Assembly (NCBI RefSeq): GCF_003144315.1
Contig: NZ_MPDK01000017.1
Coordinates: 1-56,976, forward strand
Length of the DNA stretch: 56,976 nucleotides
Direction: 5' to 3'
Source: Sulfoacidibacillus thermotolerans
GTDB taxonomy: Bacteria; Bacillota; Bacilli; Alicyclobacillales; SLC66
In this document: positions 35,064 through 43,292 of the stretch, piece after piece
Numbering within the stretch: position 1 is the first letter of the stretch
Layout of the letters: every line of letters begins with the position of its first letter
The notes under the pieces: model-generated
Databases searched by the model: none
Told to the model about the DNA's origin: nothing
The model's input: only the letters and a program-made list of their open reading frames with translations
Translations under genes and position numbers: made by a program

Positions 35064-36131
35064 CTAATGCGTCAATTCTCGCGCATCCTCCATCGACATC
35101 CCAGGGTGTAATGCCACATTTAGTCCCATTGCCACCACATGTGCAATATCGTCTACAAATTCATCGATTTCCTTTGGAGTCACCATCAAATTATTGCCCA
35201 GTGGTTGCAACACTTCAGCGATCAGTGCACGCTTTTCTTGTGGCGCAAACTGCCCAAAAATGCGCCCAGCCCCATTTCCCGGAACCTTGTTTTCCAAGGT
35301 TTGCAGCAAGAGATCCATTGCGTCTGAAGCGATCGTCGCTGCGTCTACTACCGTGGGAACACCAATCGCAATAACATCTACACCAAGTGTTTCACGGTTT
35401 AGAGCTCTGCGCCGATTTCCCACACCCGCCCCTGGTTGAATCCCAGAATCTGAAATTTGAATAGTAGAATTTACGCGATCGAGTGACCGTGCAGCAAGCG
35501 CGTCGATCGCAATGACAAGATCCGGGTGTAAACGATCGACAATCGCTTGGACAATCTCACTTGTTTCGATGCCCGTGATCCCAAGAACACCCGGTGCGAG
35601 TGCACAGACCGAGCGAAACCCTTCATCAATAACTTCTGGCATAAGTGAAAACAAGTGACGTGTCACAAAGAGATCTTCAACAACCAGCGGACCAATAGCA
35701 TCTGGTGTCACATTCCAGTTTCCTAATCCAATGACGAGTACAACAGCTTGTTCCGGTACATTAATGAAAGCCGTAAGTTCCTTTGCAAAACGATTCGCTA
35801 CACGATCTTGTAAATCGGGATCTTTTTTTCGCAAATCTGGAACTTCTAGCGTAACGTATTTTCCTTGCAGTTTGCCAATCTGTTTAGCCGCTGCCAAGGT
35901 CTTAACCTCAAGCCGCGTAATATGAATTTGCGGTTCTTCATCATTCTCCATCTGAATGCCACGAATGTGCGCGTTTTCTCCGAGCAATTCATTTGCTTCA
36001 ATGGCAAGATCCGTTCTCACACTATAAAAAGGGATCTCTTCATTTTCTTTACTATCCGATCCGGAGAATGATCCTTTTTGCAAACGTTTCAGTTGGTGAT
36101 TGCCTCGCGACCATCGACGCATACTCGCCAA
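35064..36131 (-). CDS. gpr: germination protease GPR
   Basis: A 355-residue aspartic-type protease that degrades small acid-soluble spore proteins at germination. FYSVRTDLAIEANELLGENA is the propeptide-cleavage region, VVLVIGLGNWNVTPDAIGPL and VEDLFVTRHLF follow, and LVIAIDALAARSLDRVNSTI with QISDSGIQPGAGVGNRR completes the GPR signature. The TTG at 36131 is chosen because AAGGAGG lies 6 bases upstream; an ATG 57 bases earlier has no ribosome site. Encoded divergently from rpsT, as in B. subtilis. Its substrates include the SASP encoded at 36623-36871. Confidence 0.95.
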   Translation of the reverse strand: MASMRRWSRGNHQLKRLQKGSFSGSDSKENEEIPFYSVRTDLAIEANELLGENAHIRGIQMENDEEPQIHITRLEVKTLAAAKQIGKLQGKYVTLEVPDLRKKDPDLQDRVANRFAKELTAFINVPEQAVVLVIGLGNWNVTPDAIGPLVVEDLFVTRHLFSLMPEVIDEGFRSVCALAPGVLGITGIETSEIVQAIVDRLHPDLVIAIDALAARSLDRVNSTIQISDSGIQPGAGVGNRRRALNRETLGVDVIAIGVPTVVDAATIASDAMDLLLQTLENKVPGNGAGRIFGQFAPQEKRALIAEVLQPLGNNLMVTPKEIDEFVDDIAHVVAMGLNVALHPGMSMEDARELTH

Positions 36132-36226
36132 TTCCCGCCTCCTTCGTCCTGCTATTTTACTAATATAACCATCCCTAGTTTCAGCCATGCACCATCGTTA
36201 CAAAAGGTTAAGAATCATCACAAGGA

Positions 36227-36255
36227 TTGCTTGTTGCTTCCACACATGTTACAAT
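36227..36255 (+). promoter_or_regulatory. predicted SigA promoter of rpsT
   Basis: TTGCTT (36227-36232) and TACAAT (36250-36255) are separated by 17 bases, about 48 bases upstream of the rpsT start. Confidence 0.55.
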
Positions 36256-36302
36256 GTGATCTGTTTATTCAGGTGATGCGAATGCGTAAGGAGGTGAAGT
36301 GA

Positions 36303-36575
36303 ATGCCGAATATCAAGTCTGCGATTAAGCGCGTAAAGATTACAAAAGCACGTACGCTGCGCAACGCGTCTGCAAAGTCCGCTCTGCGTACAGCGCTCAA
36401 GAAATTTGAGAACGCTTTGCGCGAACGCGACATGGAGACGGCGCAAACTGCCCTGCGCAATGCGACACGTTCGCTAGACAAGGCTGCGACTAAAGGAATT
36501 GTGCATCGCAATTACGCTGCTCGTAAGAAATCCCGTCTCACAAAGCGTTTCCAAAAGATGAATCAAGCGATGTAA
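36303..36575 (+). CDS. rpsT: 30S ribosomal protein S20
   Basis: A 90-residue, strongly basic, helical protein with the S20 hallmarks: MPNIKSAIKRVKITKARTLR at the N-terminus and IVHRNYAARKKSRLTKRFQK at the C-terminus. It binds 16S rRNA in the small subunit body. GGAGGTGAA lies just upstream of the ATG. It is the only plus-strand gene between gpr and holA, the usual divergent arrangement, and ends in a terminator. Confidence 0.99.
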   Translation: MPNIKSAIKRVKITKARTLRNASAKSALRTALKKFENALRERDMETAQTALRNATRSLDKAATKGIVHRNYAARKKSRLTKRFQKMNQAM

Positions 36576-36593
36576 GACAACAGCTAGCTAGAG

Positions 36594-36620
36594 AAAAGAG
36601 GCGACAAGACCGCCTCTTTT
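36594..36620. terminator. bidirectional terminator between rpsT and the SASP gene
   Basis: AAAAGAGGCG and CGCCTCTTTT form a perfect 10-bp stem around a 7-base loop. T-runs on both strands serve the convergent rpsT and SASP genes. Confidence 0.85.
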
Positions 36621-36622
36621 AC

Positions 36623-36871
36623 TTATTTATCGGACGATGTGATAGTTCCTGTGAGTTCCTGTTGCGCAAGTTCAATGAGACGTTTCATCATCTCCCCACC
36701 GATTGCACCACCAAGTTTCCCTGCGTCATGCGTCGTCATGGGCTGATCCACCTCGACTTCATGTCGCTTTTCTATGCTTTGAACACTTGAGACCTCGCGA
36801 ACAACTTCCTTTTTTAATTCAGCCATCGCCGTGCGCGCTTCAGGAATTAACAAACGATTATGTCGTCCCAA
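36623..36871 (-). CDS. alpha/beta-type small acid-soluble spore protein
   Basis: An 82-residue DNA-coating spore protein. NRLLIPEARTAMAELKKEVV is the N-terminal helix, and GKLGGAIGGEMMKRLIELAQ is the conserved C-terminal helix of alpha/beta-type SASPs, with QQEL following. The middle (SIEKRHEVEVDQPMTTHDAG) is longer than in B. subtilis SspA/B, and the GPR cleavage region is not obviously the canonical E-I-A. The start is TTG at 36871 with GGAGGGG 5 bases upstream; the longer frame has no better site. It lies between holA and rpsT, next to gpr whose product would digest it. Confidence 0.88.
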   Translation of the reverse strand: MGRHNRLLIPEARTAMAELKKEVVREVSSVQSIEKRHEVEVDQPMTTHDAGKLGGAIGGEMMKRLIELAQQELTGTITSSDK

Positions 36872-36888
36872 GAAATCCCCTCCAATTT

Positions 36889-37935
36889 CTAAGCGCTCGT
36901 ATGAACCATGTGATGTAAAAACCACAGATCAAGCGCCGTTTTTTCAGATAAACCCCCTGATTTTACCGCATACTCTAAGTTTGCAATCGCTTCAATCTCA
37001 CGTTTTGCATTCTCCACAGAAATCCTTCTCGCTTGTTCCCGAGCTACTTTAATCGCGTACGGGTGAACGCCTAACATTGCCGCCAACTCTTGATCTTTGC
37101 TGCGCACACCGCTTTTCACCTCTTCGCCCACTCGAGCAATCAAACGATATTGGCGAGCCAAGAGCGCTAAAAAAGCAAATAAGGAACGATCCTCTACTCG
37201 ATCATAAAGCTGTGCAGCTAAAGAATATTTTTGTTCCACAAAACTTTTTACCACATCAAAAATTTCCACCTGACGGGCATCTACAACGAGTTCGTCTAAC
37301 TCATCAGAACTTACTGTCGTACGATCTCCTGCATAGGTTTTTACCTTTTCTATCTCTTGCGCCAATAAACCCAACGAATTGCCTGTCCTTACAAGTAAGC
37401 GATCGAGCTGTTCTTCTTCTAAAATAAGTGTATGATTGAGCATCATTCGCGCGATTTCACGCCATTCTTTTGGTGTGTGTTTCGCTGTATCAATCATGGT
37501 TGCGTTCTTTGAATCCCGCAACTTTTTTGTTATTTTTTTTCTTTCATCCAACTTTTCTGCGGAAGTCGTTAACACCATCGGCGTCTCAAGCGAATGTTCA
37601 AGCAGCCATTCAAATACTTGCAACAGTTCACTCTCTTTTGCCTTCCCCTTATACGTTGTCGTTAAAACATCAAAATCCACGCACAATGCGATTGAACGCG
37701 TGCCAAATAACCCGCCATCCACATGATCAGACACGATCTGTCCAAAGGATTCAGTGAGCAAAGAATACTTTGCGATCTCTACAGCTGACGTAATCGTCTC
37801 TTTTTCCAAAACAGCCTGTAATTCCTGTGCGAGCCATTGTCCCGCATACCCATCGCTTACCCCAACCAAGACATATACTCCGCCATACTTACCCTTTCGG
37901 ATAGAATGTATTGCCTCGTAAAATGAACTCTGCAC
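36889..37935 (-). CDS. holA: DNA polymerase III subunit delta
   Basis: A 348-residue clamp-loader subunit. The N-terminal Rossmann-like region has GGVYVLVGVSDGYAGQWLAQ, a degenerate Walker-A-like strand-loop. SLGLLAQEIEKVKTYAGDRT is the delta-subunit signature (x-L-x-x-E-x-x-K), and the C-terminal collar domain runs SLFAFLALLARQYRLIARVG. It opens the beta clamp. The GTG at 37935 has AAGAGGAG 6 bases upstream and is preferred over the ATG 21 bases earlier. In Bacilli it normally follows comEC; here NDH-2 and three small ORFs separate the two. Confidence 0.93.
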   Translation of the reverse strand: MQSSFYEAIHSIRKGKYGGVYVLVGVSDGYAGQWLAQELQAVLEKETITSAVEIAKYSLLTESFGQIVSDHVDGGLFGTRSIALCVDFDVLTTTYKGKAKESELLQVFEWLLEHSLETPMVLTTSAEKLDERKKITKKLRDSKNATMIDTAKHTPKEWREIARMMLNHTLILEEEQLDRLLVRTGNSLGLLAQEIEKVKTYAGDRTTVSSDELDELVVDARQVEIFDVVKSFVEQKYSLAAQLYDRVEDRSLFAFLALLARQYRLIARVGEEVKSGVRSKDQELAAMLGVHPYAIKVAREQARRISVENAKREIEAIANLEYAVKSGGLSEKTALDLWFLHHMVHTSA

Positions 37936-37968
37936 AAGTTTCTCCTCTTTACCCATGACTTCATCTTG

Positions 37969-39150
37969 TCAGTATTCACGTACAAGCGATCTACGGTTGC
38001 GCGTTACCATACGCAACCCTCCTAACTGCCATAAATACTTCACCTTTGATAATTCTTTTGCAATACCTGCTGGAGTTCCCGAAGTTTGCATGCCAGCGAT
38101 AAATCCCACGCCAACATCACGTCCGAGTGATGCTAAGGTACCTAATATTTTGGGCTGGAAGTGCACCATCTGCTCCCCTTTACTCAGTGCAAGTAAATTT
38201 GTCGCTGCAACATCGCCCATTTGTGTAGCCAATTGCGCCGTTGGTGGTAAAGGGCGTCCCGCGGATTCAAAAGACGCACAATCCCCAATGACAAATACCC
38301 GTTCATCGTCTATTGATTGCAAATAGGCGTTTACTTTAGCACGCCCGCGTCCATCACATGTAAAACCAGAATTCTTTAGTACAGGATTTGCACGCACGCC
38401 ACCAGTCCAAACGATTGTTTTTGCATGTACTACTTCCCCGGATTCCAAGTATACCGCATCTGCTTCCACTTTCGTAATTTTTGTATTTGTACGGATACGC
38501 ACCCCTTTTTCCTCTAAAATTTTCTTTGCCTTAGTTTGCAGGTTTTCTGATAAAGCCGGCAAAATTGCTGGTGCTGCCTCGATATTTTGCACCTCAAAGC
38601 GATTATTGGGAATTCCCAACCGATCACAGAGATCCGGCAACCAATCCATAAGTTCACCAACAAACTCAATTCCGGTAAGACCTGCGCCTCCGACAACGAT
38701 GCGCAGATGGGTTTCATCTTGATCCTCTCGATACGCTGTAAATTGCTGTTCAATATGCGTGCGAATTTGTCGTGCTGTCTCTATGGAACGCAGTTGCAAA
38801 CTGTATTCAGCCAATCCTTTTATGCCAAAAAACTCAGGCGCACTTCCCAGTGCAATCATTGCATAATCATAAGGATATTCCCCTTTTTTACCAATCACTT
38901 TTCGCTGTTGTCGATCAATGAACGTGACTTCATCTTTTATTTGTGTAACGATACTTTGCCGAAAAACTTCGCTTAATTCAACCTTATAATCGTCGATTCG
39001 ATGCCGCCCTCCAGCTGCTTCGTGCAACCAAGTGATGAACTGATGATAAGAATGTTTATTGATTAAAGTAAAGGGTTGCATAGCTTTTTCAAATTTCCGT
39101 CCAGCCATTACCCCCCCATACCCAGCCCCTGCAATAACAATGGAAGTCAT
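37969..39150 (-). CDS. type II NADH:quinone oxidoreductase (NDH-2)
   Basis: A 393-residue two-dinucleotide-binding flavoprotein. TSIVIAGAGYGGVMAGRKFE binds FAD and IVVGGAGLTGIEFVGELMDW binds NADH. RVFVIGDCASFESAGRPLPP with TAQLATQMGDVAATNLL carries the A-Q-x-A-x-Q quinone-site motif of NDH-2 (here TAQLATQ). The C-terminal membrane-anchoring helix is expected near the end. It oxidises NADH at the membrane without pumping protons. The ATG at 39150 has AAGGAGG 6 bases upstream. A TATAAT -10 lies 39 bases upstream, so it is probably transcribed separately from comEC. Confidence 0.92.
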   Translation of the reverse strand: MTSIVIAGAGYGGVMAGRKFEKAMQPFTLINKHSYHQFITWLHEAAGGRHRIDDYKVELSEVFRQSIVTQIKDEVTFIDRQQRKVIGKKGEYPYDYAMIALGSAPEFFGIKGLAEYSLQLRSIETARQIRTHIEQQFTAYREDQDETHLRIVVGGAGLTGIEFVGELMDWLPDLCDRLGIPNNRFEVQNIEAAPAILPALSENLQTKAKKILEEKGVRIRTNTKITKVEADAVYLESGEVVHAKTIVWTGGVRANPVLKNSGFTCDGRGRAKVNAYLQSIDDERVFVIGDCASFESAGRPLPPTAQLATQMGDVAATNLLALSKGEQMVHFQPKILGTLASLGRDVGVGFIAGMQTSGTPAGIAKELSKVKYLWQLGGLRMVTRNRRSLVREY

Positions 39151-39188
39151 ACACATCCTCCTTCACTCACCTGTCTAAAAAAGATGTC

Positions 39189-39194
39189 ATTATA
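39189..39194 (-). promoter_or_regulatory. candidate -10 element of the NDH-2 gene
   Basis: A perfect TATAAT on the minus strand, 39 bases before the NDH-2 start codon. No good -35 is seen 16-18 bases upstream. Confidence 0.4.
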
Positions 39195-39227
39195 GTGTTC
39201 GCAAAAAAGAAGAAGCACATCCCCTCA

Positions 39228-39338
39228 TCAGAGAACGTGCACAGTTGGATCAGGCGCAATGGATTTTGGGTTAAAATGATGGTCAGACACTGTGTGAAGT
39301 AGCGGAAAGACACATACAACGACAAGTGTTGCAATCAC
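39228..39338 (-). CDS. possible 36-residue membrane peptide
   Basis: A GTG start preceded by AAGGA 8 bases upstream gives 36 codons: a hydrophobic stretch (VIATLVVVCVFPLLHT) followed by a polar tail with histidines (DHHFNPKSIAP). It begins 11 bases after the zinc-ribbon ORF stops. The composition fits a small membrane peptide, but nothing else supports it. Confidence 0.3.
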   Translation of the reverse strand: MIATLVVVCVFPLLHTVSDHHFNPKSIAPDPTVHVL

Positions 39339-39349
39339 TACATGGTTCC

Positions 39350-39538
39350 TTAACACGATTGATCTTCCAAAAAAGACACGACTTGTGAAGTAGACAACGG
39401 AGTTTGCACGTAGCAATTCGGGCATATTGTATAGAGAAACCCATCTCCATTTCCGTTGAATAATACTTGATCTACTGCAACCACCCACTCTTCTTGACAA
39501 GCCATACACACTAGCGAAAAAGATGACGATGGCTCCAC
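39350..39538 (-). CDS. small zinc-ribbon-like protein
   Basis: A 62-residue protein with two cysteine pairs, CMAC near residue 11 and CPNC near residue 39, the spacing of a zinc ribbon (CxxC...CxxC), with QEEWVVAVDQVLFNGNG between. GAGGAGG lies 7 bases before the GTG. It overlaps the end of the preceding small gene. It is not recognised beyond the metal-binding pattern. Confidence 0.55.
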   Translation of the reverse strand: MEPSSSFSLVCMACQEEWVVAVDQVLFNGNGDGFLYTICPNCYVQTPLSTSQVVSFLEDQSC

Positions 39539-39699
39539 TGAAGCGCCTCCTCGCGTTCTTTCAGATATTTCGCAAGTTCAGCAGTAGTCTGAAGAACGAT
39601 TGTCAGAGTATTAAAGTTTGCATTATCACGAAATTGAAATGCATCAGCAATCAATTTTTCCGCCAGCAGTTCAAGGTCTGGCGTCTCTATGGATATCAT
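39511..39699 (-). CDS. small hypothetical protein downstream of comEC
   Basis: A 62-residue, acidic, helical protein (ISIETPDLELLAEKLIADAF, then LTIVLQTTAELAKYLKEREE). Unrecognised. The ATG at 39699 has GAAGGTG 5 bases upstream; an alternative ATG at 39738 touches the comEC stop directly and would add 13 residues by coupling. Its last codons overlap the zinc-ribbon ORF by 28 bases, so comEC and these small genes seem to be one transcript. Confidence 0.5.
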   Translation of the reverse strand: MISIETPDLELLAEKLIADAFQFRDNANFNTLTIVLQTTAELAKYLKEREEALQWSHRHLFR

Positions 39700-39738
39700 C
39701 CCATCACCTTCCACAGGATAGAATGCATAATCGTGCAT

Positions 39739-41430
39739 CTATGAAAAGTATTCGCGCTCTATTGTGGAAGTATACCGAGCTGGACGTATAAATATGAATA
39801 AAATCGCAACATAATATGCTATGAGTATCCACAATGGAGGCTTTGTAAAATATAGCGATAAACTTCTGCCATGCAAAGCGAGGATTTGCATATGAAAAAA
39901 AGTAGCGACTGTCTCAAACGTCGGTTTACTGTAAGCTAGAGCTGCTGGATTTAGACAAGCTGCTATACATAAGAGGAAGGAGAAAGGAATGATCCATTCT
40001 AATATGGGATATAAAAAGATATTTATAAATAAAGAAAAATACGGGAATTGACCAAACTCTTCCATAACCAGAGGCGAGATACCGATTTGACCTGCAATAC
40101 CACGACTTAGTATATGACGAGCAAATTTCCACCTTATAAAATATAAGATGCGATTCTCGATTTGTTTTGGCAACAACACTAAGGTCACCGCCGCACCGTA
40201 TGATAAAATCACGCCAGGATCAAAAAGCAATTGTGGCATCCATACTGTAAGACAAACTAAAGAAATTACATTGGCTGTTAATCGATCGTGTGGACGTTGG
40301 AATACCGAAGCAGTCAATTCATATCCATAAACGATACCTGCACGCACTGCTGGCGGAGCAAAACCTGCGCCAAAAAACAATAAAATAATACTGATAAGGC
40401 CCGTGAGATACCACCCCAATTGCCCCCTTAATACCTTTTTTAATCTATTTACAAGCGGTGCAACCGTCATCCGAATGGTCGCACCTGAAGCGACCACCGC
40501 ATGAATGATTCCAAGTGCAGTAAACACTTGCAGTACAGAACGATCGACATTTGTACGATCACCTAATGCAAACGACAAAAGCAAACTACTTGCCATATTC
40601 CCATAAGCATCCTGCACACGCCTTGTAATATCATTGAGTACAATCCCTTGCCAAGCGCCTAAATCAAACGTTTCTCTTAATCTAGATACCGATCCAACCC
40701 CATACACTGATGCTTCACCAAGCAGAAAGATGTGTTTGCGCAGTAATGCCGTTGCAAATGGGCCAGGCGGGATTTGTTTGATCCGCACATACACATTTAG
40801 GACATCAAACGGTTGCAAAGTTCCCATTTGAACGTAATAGTGTTCGATTTCCTGAGTAGCGCTTCTGTGCAAAGGTACCTTCTTGTTACTGGAGCGATAG
40901 ATCTTTAACCAGAGCATAACAGGCATCGGTAAACGCTGTAGTCCGGAGTCGGAATAAATAGCAAGCAGCTTGCCAGGGACTTGAATCTCCTTTGTAGTAG
41001 TTTCCAATTCTCCATCAATCTCAATCATTGCCTCAAGTCCACCAGAGTTCTCCTTAGCCATATCAAGAACCGAGTATACTGCTCGATCATGAATCCCTCG
41101 CTCATAAGAAGATACCGCCATGCCAATTCCCATCACAATAACTAGAAGTAAACTAAATATCCATACAGACCGTGTAACCTGCAATTTAGAAATATTTGAT
41201 TGTCTACTGTTTACACTCCAAACACGTAATGACAGACAATTTTTTGGGGTGATCCGACTTCCCTTATCTATCCCAGACTGTTTACACCTTACTTGCACAA
41301 GGACTGCAACAAAACTAAGAAGCAACCCTCCCCATCCGATAAAAATGAAAAAGAACGGAGAAAGTCCCTTTAGATCAATCACCACTCCGACACAAAACGC
41401 CATTCCCGCAATCGCTACAAGTCGATACAA
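39739..41430 (-). CDS. comEC: ComEC/Rec2-related DNA uptake channel protein lacking the nuclease-like domain
   Basis: A 563-residue membrane protein of the ComEC type. An N-terminal membrane segment and a beta-rich extracellular region (~100-270) are followed by the competence domain (SLLLSFALGDRTNVDRSVLQ, then VFTALGIIHAVVASGATIRM) and about eight more helices. In canonical ComEC the latter is H-L-x-A-x-S-G-x-H; here it is HAVVASGATIR, so the second histidine is lost. B. subtilis ComEC is 776 residues with a C-terminal metallo-beta-lactamase domain; that is missing here, the frame ending at EREYFS. TTG at 41430 with GGGGAG 8 bases upstream is preferred to a TTG 30 bases earlier. comEA lies about 1 kb upstream, separated by an NlpC/P60 gene on the other strand. 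Confidence 0.8.
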   Translation of the reverse strand: MYRLVAIAGMAFCVGVVIDLKGLSPFFFIFIGWGGLLLSFVAVLVQVRCKQSGIDKGSRITPKNCLSLRVWSVNSRQSNISKLQVTRSVWIFSLLLVIVMGIGMAVSSYERGIHDRAVYSVLDMAKENSGGLEAMIEIDGELETTTKEIQVPGKLLAIYSDSGLQRLPMPVMLWLKIYRSSNKKVPLHRSATQEIEHYYVQMGTLQPFDVLNVYVRIKQIPPGPFATALLRKHIFLLGEASVYGVGSVSRLRETFDLGAWQGIVLNDITRRVQDAYGNMASSLLLSFALGDRTNVDRSVLQVFTALGIIHAVVASGATIRMTVAPLVNRLKKVLRGQLGWYLTGLISIILLFFGAGFAPPAVRAGIVYGYELTASVFQRPHDRLTANVISLVCLTVWMPQLLFDPGVILSYGAAVTLVLLPKQIENRILYFIRWKFARHILSRGIAGQIGISPLVMEEFGQFPYFSLFINIFLYPILEWIIPFSFLLCIAACLNPAALAYSKPTFETVATFFHMQILALHGRSLSLYFTKPPLWILIAYYVAILFIFIRPARYTSTIEREYFS

Positions 41431-41468
41431 GACGCGCTCTCCCCATCCCCTGTTGAGCAAATTTATCC

Positions 41469-41497
41469 TTGTCAGTCTATGTCGTAACTGATAGAAT
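41469..41497 (+). promoter_or_regulatory. SigA promoter of the c-di-AMP riboswitch and NlpC/P60 gene
   Basis: TTGTCA (41469-41474) and TAGAAT (41492-41497) are spaced by 17 bases, just upstream of the riboswitch aptamer. Confidence 0.7.
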
Positions 41498-41504
41498 CTT
41501 AGCC

Positions 41505-41628
41505 AAGAGCGAAATTGCCGAATCCGGTGACTCTGACCGGTACGGGGGACGCAACACCATGGGGTGAATCTGATCTTCAGAGGGGCAACCTTTCAGCCCT
41601 AACCCGTCAACTAACCTCGGAGGCAGAC
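41505..41628 (+). promoter_or_regulatory. c-di-AMP (ydaO-yuaA) riboswitch
   Basis: The stretch holds, in order, GCCGAATCCGGTGAC, ACGGGGGACGCAACACC, GGGGTGAATCTGA, AGGGG, and AACCCGTCAACTAACCTCGG AGGCA. These match the conserved blocks of the ydaO-type riboswitch, which senses cyclic di-AMP and usually turns off cell-wall hydrolase and osmotic genes. No terminator follows the aptamer; its 3' end abuts the ribosome site AAAGGGG (41630-41636), so control could act on translation. Confidence 0.92.
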
Positions 41629-41644
41629 GAAAGGGGCCTATTCA

Positions 41645-42325
41645 TTGCGCATATCTACATGGGTTGCATCCCTATCCATTTTAGGGACGACAGCTGCAAC
41701 TTTGCTTTTGGCGAATCCAGCCTTTGCATCAACCAGTCAAGTCATTATGAAGCCTGGTGTAAAAGGATCAGCCGTTGCAACATTAAAAACTGATTTACAG
41801 GTACTCCATGTGTATCCTAAATCAGTGAGAAAGACAGATTATTTTGGGCCCCGCACAGCGAAAGCTGTCATCACATACAAGAAAGAGCATCACCTTGGTT
41901 CAAATGCCGCTGTGACGTATTCTACTTTTTACGACATCAAGGTCGATGCGTCTCATGCCCTTGGCGAAAAAATCGTACACAAGGCACTCGCATATTTAGG
42001 TGACCCTTATGTGTGGGGCGGTACAAGTCCTTCCGGTTTTGATTGCTCTGGCTTTACGCAATATGTCTTTAAGCAATTCGGCATTGATATTCCCCGTACA
42101 GCTGCCGCACAAGCGACTGTAGGTACATATGTCGATAAAGCGAATCTGCAACCGGGCGATCTGGTCTTTTTTGATACCATGGGGGACGGTATCTCCCATG
42201 TAGGGATTTACATTGGACAAGGCAAGTTTATTAACGCGGCAAGCACTGATGTAGAGATTGATTATATTAACAATCCCTATTACTGGAGCAGCCGCTATGT
42301 AACGGCAAGAAGTTTATTCAATTAA
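41645..42325 (+). CDS. secreted NlpC/P60 peptidoglycan endopeptidase
   Basis: A 226-residue secreted cell-wall hydrolase. A signal peptide (VASLSILGTTAATLLLANPA, cut near AFA-S) is followed by a PG-binding-1-like domain (VKGSAVATLKTDLQVL, residues ~39-85). The NlpC/P60 catalytic domain has C134 in GFDCSGFTQYVF and H185 in GISHVGIYIGQG; NAASTDVEID carries the third polar residue. It cleaves gamma-D-Glu-diaminopimelate-type bonds in stem peptides. The TTG start has AAAGGGG 8 bases upstream. The c-di-AMP riboswitch in its leader ties its expression to wall or osmotic signalling. It sits between comEC and comEA on the opposite strand. Confidence 0.92.
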   Translation: MRISTWVASLSILGTTAATLLLANPAFASTSQVIMKPGVKGSAVATLKTDLQVLHVYPKSVRKTDYFGPRTAKAVITYKKEHHLGSNAAVTYSTFYDIKVDASHALGEKIVHKALAYLGDPYVWGGTSPSGFDCSGFTQYVFKQFGIDIPRTAAAQATVGTYVDKANLQPGDLVFFDTMGDGISHVGIYIGQGKFINAASTDVEIDYINNPYYWSSRYVTARSLFN

Positions 42326-42367
42326 GTTCCAAAGCAAGACTTCATTTTCAAGCATAAATCGATCCTC

Positions 42368-42408
42368 GACAACCATATGGAGCCAAGCTCTTATGGTTGT
42401 CCCTTTTA
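42368..42408 (+). terminator. terminator of the NlpC/P60 gene
   Basis: GACAACCATA and TATGGTTGTC form a perfect 10-bp stem with a 14-base loop, followed by CCTTTTATTTT. It lies between the convergent NlpC/P60 and comEA genes. Confidence 0.75.
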
Positions 42409-42410
42409 TT

Positions 42411-43085
42411 TTATAAGGTAAGATAGGGGAAAATTTTCGCCAACAATTTTTCCCCCATGCCTTGCACTTCGCGCAACTGAGAAAGCGATGTAAATGCACC
42501 GTGAGACGCTTTATACATCAAAATACGCTCAGCCTTTTTCTCTCCAATCCCAGGTATCTCCATAAGCATTTGCAGATTCGCTCGATTGAGTGAGATCCGC
42601 TCCCCTTCTTGCAGCTTTCCTTTTTTTCGTGGATGTATGATTGCCTGAGACGTGGTCACGGTTGCAAATGCAGAAGTTCCTGCGACGGTTGATCCCTGAT
42701 GTAAACTCGGTATCACAATTTCCATACCATCTTCTACAACAGCCGCCAAATTAATTGCGGCAAGATCTGCATCCAAAGTCGGTCCTCCCGCAGCTCTCAG
42801 TGCAACATCTATCCGCGCATCAAGCGGCAGATGATACAATCCAGGTCTTTGCACCGCGCCAATTATGTACACGGTCATCAAATCTGACGGATTTGTTTGT
42901 GTTCGTTTCTGCTGTACTTGGGAAGATGCAGTTTGTCGTTCAACAGCTTGTGACACACGTGCAGTTTCTTGTTTACGGAAAGAAAAAATATTTATTCCAT
43001 GGATGAAATAATTCAGCCAGGCCATCAATAAGATCGCTCCAAATAGAAAAGCAACAAATCCTTTCTTAAAAATTACATTTTGCAC
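42411..43085 (-). CDS. comEA: competence protein ComEA
   Basis: A 224-residue DNA receptor. One N-terminal membrane segment (FVAFLFGAILLMAWLNYFIH), a linker, an SLBB domain (VYIIGAVQRPGLYHLPLDAR, near residues 72-91) and a C-terminal helix-hairpin-helix pair (ISLNRANLQMLMEIPGIGEK, then KAERILMYKASHGAF). It binds double-stranded DNA outside the membrane and passes it to ComEC. The start GTG has GGAGGC about 6 bases upstream. comEB is missing, and comER is not adjacent either. Confidence 0.92.
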   Translation of the reverse strand: MQNVIFKKGFVAFLFGAILLMAWLNYFIHGINIFSFRKQETARVSQAVERQTASSQVQQKRTQTNPSDLMTVYIIGAVQRPGLYHLPLDARIDVALRAAGGPTLDADLAAINLAAVVEDGMEIVIPSLHQGSTVAGTSAFATVTTSQAIIHPRKKGKLQEGERISLNRANLQMLMEIPGIGEKKAERILMYKASHGAFTSLSQLREVQGMGEKLLAKIFPYLTL

Positions 43086-43292
43086 ATTCTCGCCTCCAAC
43101 CGCGTATATTTCAAATAAAGCTGTTCGCAGTTAGCAAGCATTCTCCTTTTTACCATCCGCTAATATGCAACTGCATAAGTATGCGTTTTGCCAGTCACAC
43201 GTCCGTTCCCTAGAGAATCCTGCTCATCTTTATGCATTCTCCGAACAGATGTAGTACAATAATGCAGAATCTCAGTGAAAGTGGGCGACTGC

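Noticed and set aside
41515-41793. 92-codon frame across the c-di-AMP riboswitch
   Set aside because: It overlaps conserved RNA elements and the signal-peptide region of the real gene in another frame.
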